NCBI RefSeq assembly: GCF_000090795.2
Contig: NW_003546701.1
Span: forward strand, 47,113 to 79,726
Direction of reading: 5' to 3'
DNA length: 32,614 nt
Source of the DNA: Amphimedon queenslandica
Lineage: Eukaryota; Porifera; Demospongiae; Haplosclerida; Niphatidae
The translations under genes and the position numbers were made by a program. Below, piece by piece: positions 19,354 to 28,902 of the stretch. Under the pieces are notes generated by a model, which was not told the DNA's origin, did no database searches, and saw nothing but the letters and a program-made list of their open reading frames with translations. Positions within the stretch are counted from its first letter, which is position 1. Every line of letters begins with the position of its first letter.

Positions 19354-21945
19354 TTATTTTTTCTTGCTTTTTTCCTCTCCATTGACTTTGTCAATAAGTT
19401 TCTTTGCTAATTTCATTAGTTTCTCTCTCTCTTTATCATCCTTTACAACTGGTATCCAGTAGTTAACACAACTTGAGAGAGTATTCCTCAGTTTCCCTGT
19501 AGTTATTGCTTCATGCAAGAAGGTGTGTATCAGAGGAGGCTTGTAATGCTCCAGCTTAAACTCTCCTAGACATTTGAGTATTCTTGTCACACGAAGATAA
19601 TTGTGTCCTGATTCATTGAGGTTTCTAAACCGTTCTTCCCATCTATCAGATCTCTCCACCTTTCCTAAAGCAATACTGAGTATAATACCGTAAATAATGT
19701 GTGTGTGTGTGTGTGTGTGTGCAGGGCATCTCAAACCTGTTTCCTTGTTCACAAGTTTCAAGCCATAAAAGTCAAGCATCATTTCGTATGATTTAACAAC
19801 TCTGTTTAAAGCATCTTTGTCATCACATATCGACTATATTAAATTCAATACCATATAGTTAGCATAACAACATAGATATTATGATAACAATTACCTCGAT
19901 CTCATGCAGCTGGAGTTCCTGTGCATGCCAATTCAATCCTCTCTCTCTGATAGGAAAGAGCCTACAAAATGTGTTGTCAGTTTACTTTTTACTTTGAACA
20001 AGGCTTAACATAACCCATTAATTTATAAAGAACATCAATTTATTTTTAATAAAAAATGCACAGTGTTCACACCTTGAGGAGTGTGAACAAGTTTTCAAAA
20101 ATTTACAAGCCTAATTTTACAAGCTCAGTATAATCAAGTAAAAGTGCTTGCTTTGCTGCTATATCTAAAAAATTAGGTTTAAGCTCACCATTGAATGTAA
20201 GAGTGATGAAACTCCAGTAGTCTGTAGTTCCCCCACCAATTCTGATGTATGTTATCAATAAAGTCACCTATTAATAATAACAACGGTTGAGAAATTAATG
20301 GTACACAAACCACTAGGATATGAACGTATTTGATTCGTATAAAACTTGTAATTGTCATCAATATCTGGATAATCACGCTTTCCCTATGAACAATACAGAA
20401 TCGAGTGATAAAGAAAACTTCACTATACAGCAATTGATGAATACTCACTGGGTATCCATTACGGTATTCCGCAGTATCATCAGAACTATACCTATTAATT
20501 CTAGGCATTGATAGCTTTGTGGATCTTAGGTTAAAGCCCTACAGTACATGTATTTTGTAATCTAATGATAATAAATATTCATCTTACTCGTGACCAAAAT
20601 GAACTTTGCTGCTTTTCTTTTTCTTTTGATTTGACAGGAGGAGAGCTCCTACCTCCTTCATATTCCATATCACTATCATCTGCTGGTTCTGTCCCATCAC
20701 TATATGCTGGTGAATCAGCACTTGGGTCTTCTTGACCTGTCTCATCCTATAAGAGCACAAATGAAGGTAAGCTTATGTACAAAATGCATGCACTTATATG
20801 TACATCAATGGAGAGCAACATTACATGCAGTGGTAATGTGCTATGCCAACTTACTATTTTCACATCTTTCTTTGCATGTCCTTTAGAGTCAAGTGAACCA
20901 GTTGGTGGATCTCTCCAAGGTCTCTTTGTATGCCCTCCTTCAGAGTCAAGTGAACCAGTTGGTGATCTATCAACTTTTGGTCTATATATACATGCATAAT
21001 ACATATAAAAATTATAATCTATTATCATTCTTAAATTTACTTTTTGATTTCACTTTCTATTTCTTTCCCTCCATCTTCATTTCCTTTTTTATCCTTTTCA
21101 GATTCCTTACCATTATTTCTACCTTCTTCTCCCTTAACTTCAGTTCCATCACTTGTATGAGATACTTCCATTGATTCATCCTTCTCAGTTGAATCCTCCA
21201 TTCCCTTATCTTTCAATTGATTGGAATCCAATTTTGCTCCTTTACTTTCAGAATTTTCATTGTCCTTTCCTACTGTTCCTACTAATTCACTACTTCCACC
21301 ATCTTGTATATTCTCTTCTTCACTTTTAGTGACAGCTTCCTCCTAAAAGAAAATGAAAGGGAAAGAATGCATGCACATAAAAGGTGGTATAGATCAAAAT
21401 GGAATTACATCAAATGGAAACATGCAGTGTCAATGTGTTAAACTATCTTTACGTCAGTTATAATACAGTACATACTAGTAATGATTACCGCTTTCATATC
21501 ATCTTTAAATGGTCTCTTTGCATGTCCACTTTCAGAGTCAGTTGGAACTGTTAATCTACATACACACATAAAATTTATCCTCACCATTATATATATATTT
21601 CTTGAATTTACTTTTCTGTTTCATTTTCTATTTCCTTTCCTCGATGTTTGTTTTCTGATTCGTTACCATTATCTCCACCTTCTTCTCTCTCAACTTTAGT
21701 TCCATCACTATTCCTTACATCAGATACTTCCATTGAATCATCCTTCTGAGTTGAACCCTCCAGTCCCTCCTCTTTCAGTTGATTTGAATCTAATTTTGCA
21801 TCTTCAGCTCCTTCACTGGTGTCCTTTCCTACTGATTCATTGCTTCCACCATCTTGTATATTGCCTTCTTCACCTTTATTGACAGCTTCCTCCTAAGAGA
21901 AAATTAGAAATGGAAAGAGAGAAGAGAAGAAAATCAACCTACCAT
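19354..21945 (-). CDS. Opioid growth factor receptor (OGFR) conserved-domain protein
   Basis: Twelve minus-strand coding exons: 21945-21943, 21892-21612, 21555-21489, 21342-21041, 20981-20855, 20746-20588, 20538-20449, 20383-20314, 20267-20189, 19961-19895, 19833-19737, 19664-19354; 550 aa. Exon 1 contributes only the ATG, right before a GTAGGT donor. Residues 2-310 are acidic and low complexity (Glu/Asp/Lys/Asn/Ser) and come from duplicated exons. From about 320 the OGFR domain is clear: YPDIDDNYKFYTNQIRSYP, LLEFHHSYIQWLFPIRERG, LNWHAQ, SYEMMLDFYGLKLVNKETG, WEERFRNLNESGHNYLRVTR and ILKCLGEFKLEHYKPPLIHT. The tail is Lys-rich. In vertebrates OGFR binds Met-enkephalin and restrains proliferation from the nuclear envelope or nucleus; that ligand role should not be assumed here. 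The 72-nt intron 19665-19736 is in frame and stop-free. It is divergent from V-ATPase subunit C. Confidence 0.85.
19700..19721. repeat. (GT)n microsatellite in a short OGFR intron
   Basis: About ten GT repeats on the plus strand (CA in the transcript), inside the 72-nt intron between the last two coding exons. If the intron is retained it would encode alternating His-Thr. Confidence 0.85.
20855..21892 (-). repeat. Tandem duplication of an acidic exon pair in the OGFR-domain gene
   Basis: Exon pair A (21892-21612 and 21555-21489) and pair B (21342-21041 and 20981-20855) are related. The long exons both begin EEAVxKxEExNIQDGGS and share the DSNQLK and SMEVS motifs. The short exons share the DSExGHxKRP core. 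The short exon of pair B contains a further internal duplication (PTGSLDSEGGHTKRP and PTGSLDSKGHAKK). Splice phases match between the copies. Confidence 0.85.
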
Positions 21946-22048
21946 AACTAGATCTACACACCCCCTTTAATAACGGAGCTAGTTATTAAAATGTCCGCCC
22001 TATTTTAAGCCCCGCCTATAAGGGGGAGTCAGGTGACGAGAAGGTGTC
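21946..22048. promoter_or_regulatory. Bidirectional promoter OGFR-domain gene / V-ATPase subunit C
   Basis: 103 bp between divergent ATGs. It holds a perfect 9-bp inverted repeat, TTTAATAAC (21966-21974) and GTTATTAAA (21982-21990), around GGAGCTA. GTCAGGTGAC at 22028-22037 is one base from the TFEB/CLEAR consensus GTCACGTGAC known from lysosomal and V-ATPase genes. GC-box-like runs (CCGCCC, CCCCGCC) also occur. Confidence 0.55.
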
Positions 22049-25000
22049 ATGGCGTCTGATAACGAGTACTGGTTGGTTGCTGTTCCAGGCGGGAAGAGCC
22101 CAGAGAGAGAATGGAATGCTATTTCAGAGAAGCTCAAACCTATTTCTTCATGTTTTAAGTTCTCTATACCAGACCTAAAGGTTGTCTATGGCCTTTTGTT
22201 CAGCCTTTTTACTCTGTTTTCTCCCTCTCTCTCTTTTCTGATTGTTACTCTTTTCTACAGATTGGTACACTCAACTCTCTTGTAGATTTATCAGACACGT
22301 TGAATAGACTTGACACATTTGTCGAAGGGTAAGTTAAAATTAAGTTAATTTAACTCTTCCCTTGCCCCGCCCTCTCTCTACTCCACTTCACTGATTATAT
22401 TCCTCACAGATAGTTTTGCATGTTGCATGTATTCATGTTCAAATGTTTCCTTGTAATAATAAAGTGTGTGTTGTCCAAAGTTGAGAATAAGTGATTGCTG
22501 TATCATGTATTATGTACGCATAAGATGTGTTAATGTGCATTTTTTAGTATACAATGTATATTTATATATGTATGTAATGTGTGTGTGTGTGTATATGTGA
22601 CATTGTGTATCTGAGTGAGTGAGTGAGTAATATTCAATTTTGTTCTCCTATTGTCTCACTCTATAGCTGTTACTATGCACTGATAAATGGTTCTATGTTC
22701 TCATGTTGTTACTTTAATTGATTCATTTCTATCACGTGACGTCACTCTCTCCCAAAATGCACTCTCTTCCTAAATAGGGTCGTAAGGAAAATGGCGCATT
22801 ACATGTCTGATATTATTGATCCAGAAGACAGGGACAAACTCCACGAGAACCTGCTGGTTGGTCCAGGGAAGCTCCCAATGGAAGTGAGTCTAGTTTCAAC
22901 GTTGTCTCATTTGTATGATCTCTCTCTTCCTCCTCTTTCTATGAGTAATAGTCAGTAGTAGAACAAGTTCCTAGTGTAATGTAGTAATCGATAGCAAAGA
23001 TATCTATTGTGATAGTATTGTGTACTATTTTTAGTCTGAAGCTTGCTTAAGAATTTGGCCAAAGACCATGTGTTAGAGTACATGGTATTTTGTCAAAAAT
23101 GGCTTCGAGAGAATTTTTTGTTTTTACATTTTTTCCTGATACATATACATGTACTTATGTTGCGTAGAAAGTTTGAGCTGATTCCAATCAAAATTGGATT
23201 TTTTATGAATTTTTAAAGTTGCTCCAAAATTGGGCGAAAGTCCCTGTACTATAGTAGATGGTCTCGGGCTAAATTTTGCTAAAAATGGCTAGTTGAGAAT
23301 TCTTCATTTTTATAATTTTTTCTGGTGCATATACATGTTCTTATGTTGAGTAGAAAGTTTGAGCTGATTCCGATCAAAATTGGATTTTTTATAAATTTTT
23401 GAAGTTGCTTAAAAATTGGGCCAATGACCATTGGCTATATAAGTACACTTTACAAGATTTTAAAGGTATTTAGTCAAAAATAGCTAGTTGAGAATTCTCT
23501 ATTTTTGTAATTTTTTCTGATACATATACGTACATGTTCTCATGTTGTGTAGAAGTTTGAGCTAATTCTGCAAAATAGGAATTTTTAAGGTGCTCTAAAG
23601 CTTTGATATCTAAATGTCATGTTATAGCATCATTACTTTTAAACCTCTTCTCTGTTCTCTACACAGAACTATGTTGCACGGTTCAGTTGGGATCAAGCCA
23701 AGTTCCCTTTGCGTCAGTCTCCTTCCGCTCTGGCTGAGAACATTAGTAAAATGGTGACACAGATTGATAATGACTTGAAACAGAAATCCTCATCTTACAA
23801 CACACTCAAGGGAAACCTCCAGAATATTGAGAGGAAATCAGTGTAAGCCATACATTAAATATTAGTATAACTTTCTTTCATTCACCTCCCTCCCTCTCTC
23901 TCTCTCCCTCTCTCTCCCCCTCTCTCTCTCCCCCCCCTCTCTCCCCCCCTCTCTCTCCTTCTTTCTCCCCCTCTCTCTCTTTCTAGTGGTAATCTCATGA
24001 CTCGTTCTTTGAATGGTTTAGTTGATCCTAAGTTTCTTATCACTAAATCAGAATATTTGCAGACGCTCTGTGTTGTGGTACCAAAGTAAGCAATGGGCAC
24101 ACATCAACACGTGACACTATTGAATAACATTTCAGTGTTTTGATACTCTTATCAGCTAATTTTATTTCCAAAAATTTTAGGATTGAAATTTTTTATGTTA
24201 ATATTTTAGCCATTACAATGTACATGTACATGTACATATATGCATAATAATGTAATAATAATAATATACATGTATTATATATATAGCATACATGTAATTG
24301 TACATGTACTAATGCATGTTTATTACTCAATAGGGCAATGTATAAGGAGTGGCAGCATTCTTATGAGAGGCTATCAGATATGGTTGTACCACGATCAACT
24401 GAACTAGTTACCGAAGATCAAGAATATGGACTCTTCACTGTCACCGTTTTCAAGAAAATAGTCGACGAGTTCAAACTACAAGCGAGGGAGAAAAGGTGGG
24501 TCTGTTGGAGGAATGGTTTTAATGAGTATTGGGTGTGTTTATGGTGTTAGGTTTGCTGTGAGGGAGTATGAACATGACCCTCAAGCTCTGGAAGCTGAGA
24601 GGAAAGAGAAGGAAAAACTTGAAAGAGACCTCAAGAGACAGTTTGTAAGAGGATCCATCATAAAGCACGTCCTTATTACCTTTATGGTTCTTGTACCCAG
24701 GGCCCACTGATGAATTGGCTTAAGGTCAATTTCAGTCAAGTTTTCTCTGCTTGGCTTCATCTCAAAGCATTAAGAGTCTTCAGTGAATCAATACTGAGGT
24801 ACAATTAATCAGTTATAATCATGAAATATAATAAATTCATGCACATAGCATTTATGTTAATACTTTTTGTCTCTAGGTATGGTCTAGATAGTAATTGTGT
24901 GTCTCTGGTTCTCAAGCCTCATCGTAGAAGTGCTAAATCAGTACATCAGGCACTCAATGATAAATACTATCATCTTGACAGCATGCCACTGAAGGGATCC

Positions 25001-25590
25001 AAGGGTGACGATGTGAGTCAATGTACCATATAGCTTGAAAATTTGGTGGAGAAAATTTTTGGCAAATTTAGCAAATTGAGGTCCATTCGCCAAATTTTTA
25101 GTCTCCAATTTGATAGGATTCCATAGGAGCATACACCGAGAAACCTCCAAACCTCTTTTAAAGTCGATTTGCCAAATTTTAGCACTCCAAATTTTGTAGC
25201 CATATGGTAATTAAAAGTGAGACATTAAATATTATTTATTATAATATGTAAAGAATAGTTGTTGTTATTGTATACTGTAGCCATAACTTTGTGGAGTCTA
25301 GCTAGGTTTAACCATACACATGTACATGTATACCACTCCTCCATCCATTAGGTTACATCATTACATGTAATTGTGTAGAAGTGGTTTAAAAGCAATCCAT
25401 TTGAAGTGCCAGTCCATTTATAACTCTATTAACTAAGTTGATAGATTAACTATATCTTGTTTCTTTCTTCTTTTCCACTTTCTTATACTCTATACGATAG
25501 CACATTGACATACCTGGTCTAGGCCTCAACCAAGCTGAGTATTATCCTTATGTTTTCTTCAAAATGAACCTTAACGTCTTAGAGAAATAG
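22049..25590 (+). CDS. ATP6V1C1: V-type proton ATPase subunit C
   Basis: Ten exons: 22049-22180, 22261-22328, 22778-22883, 23667-23842, 23987-24085, 24334-24495, 24551-24644, 24701-24798, 24877-25012, 25501-25590; 386 aa, very near the usual 382. It starts [17 protein letters not shown]; other marks are [64 protein letters not shown] and [19 protein letters not shown]. It ends [18 protein letters not shown], the conserved C-terminus. Subunit C is part of the cytosolic V1 sector; it bridges the peripheral stalks to V0 and leaves the complex during reversible disassembly. Intron 3 (783 nt) holds dispersed repeats, intron 4 a CT tract and intron 9 a MITE. The symbol follows the animal C1 paralogue; a C1/C2 distinction is not meaningful here. 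A partial copy lies at 31610-32614. Confidence 0.96.
22732..22745 (+). promoter_or_regulatory. Overlapping CLEAR/E-box and CRE motif in V-ATPase C intron 2
   Basis: TCACGTGACGTCAC combines a palindromic E-box TCACGTGA (22732-22739) and a perfect CRE TGACGTCA (22737-22744). It lies 33 bp before exon 3, which contains an in-frame ATG at 22791. This is a promoter-like motif in an unexpected place: either an intronic enhancer or an internal start. Confidence 0.45.
23035..23600 (-). repeat. Dispersed repeat, about three tandem monomers in V-ATPase C intron 3
   Basis: GTAGAAAGTTTGAGCTGATT begins at 23164 and 23350, and a diverged copy (GTAGAAGTTTGAGCTAATTC) at 23549, giving periods of about 186 and 199 bp. 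Each unit also carries a TCATTTTTATAATTTTT-like block and a TTGGGCCAA-type block. Orientation is opposite to the copies at 2560 and 7240. Confidence 0.8.
23880..23985 (+). repeat. CT-rich low-complexity tract in V-ATPase C intron 4
   Basis: About 100 bp of almost pure C and T, forming an extreme polypyrimidine tract directly before the exon 5 acceptor. A related tract is at 31780-31850 in the partial gene copy. Confidence 0.85.
25026..25207. mobile_element. MITE, Tc1/mariner-like, in V-ATPase C intron 9
   Basis: About 182 bp with terminal inverted repeats: left CCATATAGCTTGAAAATTTGG, right (reverse complement) CCATATGGCTACAAAATTTGG. They differ at three positions, and weaker inner similarity (TTTGGCAAAT) extends the arms to about 45 bp. 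Both ends are flanked by TA, the target duplication typical of Tc1/mariner elements. No coding capacity is present, so it is non-autonomous. Confidence 0.7.
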
Positions 25591-26144
25591 AGTGAGGGGG
25601 AACATAGATCGATCATCATCCCTTTATTATTATTATTATTATTGTTATTATTTGTTATTATTATCATTATTATTAATTTTTGATGTTTTGTGCTGTTTTT
25701 TTCCATAGTTTGTCATTATAGCCCAATAGTGTTGTACTTATGTGTTTGTTCTGTGTGTTGCAACTTTATAAATGTATTATGAACTTGAAAGCAATAACAA
25801 AGCAGATAGCAAAACAGTTCAAAGTTTTTGTGATATCGGCAATGAATATAAGATAATGACATTTATCGTGTCACCCGTTGCATATATTAGTATTATGTTT
25901 ACATTACATTATTCGATGTACTGCTACGTATGTACATGTATGTACATGTATTAGCTCTTATGGATTGTAAAGGGAATGATAGTATCTGTCTTTTTTACCA
26001 AATATAGGCATGGTCTTATATCATATTAGTTTTTATAGATACTATAAAAGTGTGGGCTTTTGTATACACTAAATCAGTAAATCACTTCTCACGTCACATG
26101 GTGTGGATAGCTGGCTACAGTCTCAGTATTCTTCTACTGTCTTC
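25591..26144. other. 3' flank of V-ATPase C and upstream region of the first MPEG1-like gene
   Basis: AT-rich, with (TTA)n at 25622-25670. Positions up to 25820 are nearly identical to 32389-32614, showing that the duplicated block covers this 3' flank. No gene was seen. Confidence 0.6.
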
Positions 26145-26153
26145 TATATAAAA
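26145..26153 (+). promoter_or_regulatory. Candidate TATA box of the first MPEG1-like gene
   Basis: TATATAAAA lies 53 bp upstream of the ATG at 26207, with suitable spacing for a short 5' leader. It fits an inducible immune-type promoter. Confidence 0.5.
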
Positions 26154-26206
26154 GCATAGATTTATAGGCTATTAGGCTGTAGGCTCTCCCTTGCTTGAGT
26201 AGGAGG

Positions 26207-28459
26207 ATGGCTATCATGAAGTATTTCTTTGTCTTTTTATTCCTCAAAATTTCTCTTGGGGAGCTCAGTACCTCCCCTTCTTCCTCTTATCCAGTTGGTG
26301 ATATTCGTAATTGTCCAACTGAACAGATAGTTATTCCTGGGTCACCTCTACTAAGAATGGATGCAATGCCTGGCCTTGGATTTGATAACCTTCGCAACAG
26401 GGAGCTGGGTCAGGTGTACAGTAGGAATTACACCAGCTGTCAAGTCTCCAATGATGGCCAATACCTTCTTCCTGACAATATCTATTTGATTCCTGTCCTT
26501 AACAGTGAAGTTGACTTCTTTGCCAATGTCTATGATCATTATGATGACTGGAAGTCAACCACAAGCTTCTCCATCAATGCAGAGCTCAAGATTCGTTGGG
26601 CCAACATCAATGGGAAGTTCTCAGCCGAGTATCAGGACACAAAGACTAAAATGATTGATACTAACTCGAGAGCTGTTAGGATTGGACTCAGACACCATCT
26701 TTACTCAGTCCATGTTAATCCTGATAGCCAGCTCCATCCTTCATTTAAGTCCAGATTAATGGATCTTGCTGCTCACATACAAAATAACAATACTGAAATG
26801 GCTCATTATCTCTCTGATCTGATAATAAGGGATTATGGGACTCATGTTGTGACTAGTGTAGAAGCAGGTGGTGCTCTCTATCAGACAACGTTTGTCTCTC
26901 GGGATTTCATGAACAACTCTGACTCGTCACAGTTGAAAATGTCTGCCTCAGCCAGTTTCAGTTTCCTTTCCATCTTTCATCTCAGCGTGAGTGCTCATTA
27001 CACTCGTACTGATACTGACATCAATGGGTTCACTAATAACACTCGTCATCAAAAGACGTCAACTCACGGTGGGCCTCCTTTTAAACTTAGCAACTTCTCT
27101 TATGCTGACTGGGAGAATGGACTAAAGAACAACCTCATACCCATTGATAAACATGGCGATCCTTTATTCACTGCAATAACGGCCACTAATATACCAGAAC
27201 TACCTGATATGCTAGTAATGGAGACTGCAGACTATGTGTACCAGGCAATCAGTAGATACTACAAGGTTAATACACATGAGGGCTGCACTGATTTCATGTC
27301 ACCAAACTTTAATTTCCGTGCTAATGTGAATGATAACTCGTGCAAGAAGAATCGTCAGAATTACACGTTTGGTGGTATATACCAGGAGTGTGTTAACAGG
27401 GAGCTGGGCTATGATGTCTGTGGGTCTTATGGATCAGCTCAAACTAATCCACTGACTTCTGACTACTCTTGTCCCTCTGGTTATCAGAAAGTCTTGTTAC
27501 ATTCTGGAACACTAAGCAAGGTAATGCCAATGACAGTTTATCATCATCATTGTGGCTTTTGGTCCTGCCACACATCCAGCAGTCAGGTCAATGTTGTGAG
27601 ATATTCAAATTATTATGCTTACTGGTGCTATTATCCACCTGGTGAGACAGTCCCTCCTGACTCTGGCTACATGTTTGGTGGTGTTTATTCTGGGAAGCAC
27701 ACTAACGCAGTCACTGGAACTAGCACCTGCCCTCCTTTCTTCTCTCCTCTTCATTTCGGGCAGGACATTCAAGTGTGTGTCAGCAGTGATATTCAGGGTA
27801 TGTCTTATGCTCTTCCATTCGGCGGTTTCCACAGTTGCAGCTCTGGGAATCCTCTTTCTCTCTCTCCTGCCCAGTATGAAAAGGGTTCCTCATTCCCTCT
27901 ACAGTGTCCTGAGCGATATAACCAGTTCCTAGTAACTGTTGATGAAGGCTGCATTGTCAACTACTGCTCAAATGTTGACTTTATTCTCAAGTATACCTCC
28001 CAGCCCCCAATACTGCCACCTTATAAGATCAGGCCACCAATGACTGTCAATCAGTCCGAGTCCATGATCATTGTTGGTCCTTATGGTACAGTGTGGACCA
28101 AAGGTGATGATGGTACATGGTCTAAACACAAAGCTGGTGATATGATCAATGATAATGAGTATATATGGACATACACTTCTGAGCCGCACAATGTGACTGA
28201 TGATAATGGAACAGTAATAGGCTCTACTTATGATGGCTCTATGCGTACTCCCAGTTTTACTGGTGCTGAGGTAGCTGGTTTTGTTATAGGATCAGTTTTC
28301 TCTACCGCACTGTGTATTGCATTTATTGCTGCTGTTGGTTGTGGTGTTAAAAAGTATAAGAAGAAGCGTATAGCCAGGAAGGAGGCAGTGCTCTACTTGG
28401 ATAAGTCTGAAACCGGAGAGAATGAGACAGCTGTCCTGGTCCAGAAAATACAAGATTGA
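26207..28459 (+). CDS. MPEG1/perforin-2-like MACPF pore-forming membrane protein
   Basis: A single exon of 750 aa. I chose the ATG at 26207; an upstream in-frame TTG is not a plausible start. A signal peptide (MAIMKYFFVFLFLKISLG) precedes the MACPF domain (to about residue 350) with PGLGFDNLRN and the signature DYGTHVVTSVEAGGAL near 210. Next is a Cys-rich region with GCTDFMSPNFNFRANV, NYTFGGIYQEC and PFGGFHSC, as in the MPEG1-specific P2 part. One transmembrane helix (about 688-712) and a basic tail (KKYKKKRIARKEA) complete the type I layout. Family knowledge: perforin-2 sits in endosomes or phagosomes with the MACPF part in the lumen and, after maturation, forms pores in engulfed microbes. 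Tail lysines and Tyr/Leu residues (YLDKSE) may direct trafficking. A tandem paralogue follows at 28903. Confidence 0.92.
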   Translation: MAIMKYFFVFLFLKISLGELSTSPSSSYPVGDIRNCPTEQIVIPGSPLLRMDAMPGLGFDNLRNRELGQVYSRNYTSCQVSNDGQYLLPDNIYLIPVLNSEVDFFANVYDHYDDWKSTTSFSINAELKIRWANINGKFSAEYQDTKTKMIDTNSRAVRIGLRHHLYSVHVNPDSQLHPSFKSRLMDLAAHIQNNNTEMAHYLSDLIIRDYGTHVVTSVEAGGALYQTTFVSRDFMNNSDSSQLKMSASASFSFLSIFHLSVSAHYTRTDTDINGFTNNTRHQKTSTHGGPPFKLSNFSYADWENGLKNNLIPIDKHGDPLFTAITATNIPELPDMLVMETADYVYQAISRYYKVNTHEGCTDFMSPNFNFRANVNDNSCKKNRQNYTFGGIYQECVNRELGYDVCGSYGSAQTNPLTSDYSCPSGYQKVLLHSGTLSKVMPMTVYHHHCGFWSCHTSSSQVNVVRYSNYYAYWCYYPPGETVPPDSGYMFGGVYSGKHTNAVTGTSTCPPFFSPLHFGQDIQVCVSSDIQGMSYALPFGGFHSCSSGNPLSLSPAQYEKGSSFPLQCPERYNQFLVTVDEGCIVNYCSNVDFILKYTSQPPILPPYKIRPPMTVNQSESMIIVGPYGTVWTKGDDGTWSKHKAGDMINDNEYIWTYTSEPHNVTDDNGTVIGSTYDGSMRTPSFTGAEVAGFVIGSVFSTALCIAFIAAVGCGVKKYKKKRIARKEAVLYLDKSETGENETAVLVQKIQD

Positions 28460-28826
28460 ATATTGAACTATTAAATTGTGTGCTTTATATTTTCGCTGCT
28501 TGTTATGTGCTTTCACTATTAGTGGTTGTTTTTGCATTTAAAAAAAGATACAATATAATCTAAAAAAGAATTGAGGACAGATAGAATCGTCCCAATTGAG
28601 TTCAAAGTGAAGAGATTAGTGTCTGTGGCTATAGACTGTCATAATGACATCATTTGATATTTCATGCATGCATGCACCTTTAGGTGCTGATGTATGTATA
28701 ATATATCAAGTGATGTCATAGAAGTGCTGATGTATGCATGAAAATATCAAATTCATTATTTTGTTGTTATTCATTGTAGAGGTAGTTGGGTGATGACATT
28801 GTGATGAGTTAGCCTAATGTAAAAAG
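28460..28826. other. Intergenic region between the two MPEG1-like genes
   Basis: AT-rich. It contains the imperfect palindrome described separately and a partial repeat of its right arm at 28724-28752. No gene was seen. Confidence 0.6.
28644..28719. repeat. 76-bp imperfect palindrome with CRE-like ends
   Basis: The outer arms ATGACATCATTTGATAT (28644-28660) and ATATCAAGTGATGTCAT (28703-28719) differ at one position when paired. The centre GCACCT-TT-AGGTGC is a perfect hairpin. The ends carry TGACATCA and TGATGTCA, one base from CRE TGACGTCA. It could be a regulatory palindrome or a relic of a small hairpin element. Confidence 0.65.
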
Positions 28827-28834
28827 TATATAAG
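28827..28834 (+). promoter_or_regulatory. Candidate TATA box of the second MPEG1-like gene
   Basis: TATATAAG sits 68 bp upstream of the ATG at 28903, matching the arrangement of the first paralogue. Confidence 0.45.
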
Positions 28835-28902
28835 CAGCTTAGCTATTCACTGTACTCTTATCCTTATTTCTGCTCATCTTCATTATCACTAGCAACCCAA
28901 TT

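Noticed and set aside
19665..19782. A 142-aa single-exon protein beginning MMLDFYGLKL
   Set aside because: It is exon sequence running on through a 72-nt intron; OGFR-domain homology and splice sites show the ATG is an internal Met.
23882..24100. Minus-strand frame rich in Arg-Glu-Arg-Gly repeats
   Set aside because: Translation of the antisense of the CT-rich intron tract plus exon 5; low complexity with no coding support.
26195..26206. Upstream in-frame start (TTG) for the first MPEG1-like protein
   Set aside because: TTG is not a normal eukaryotic nuclear start; the ATG at 26207 begins a good signal peptide and follows a TATA box at suitable distance.
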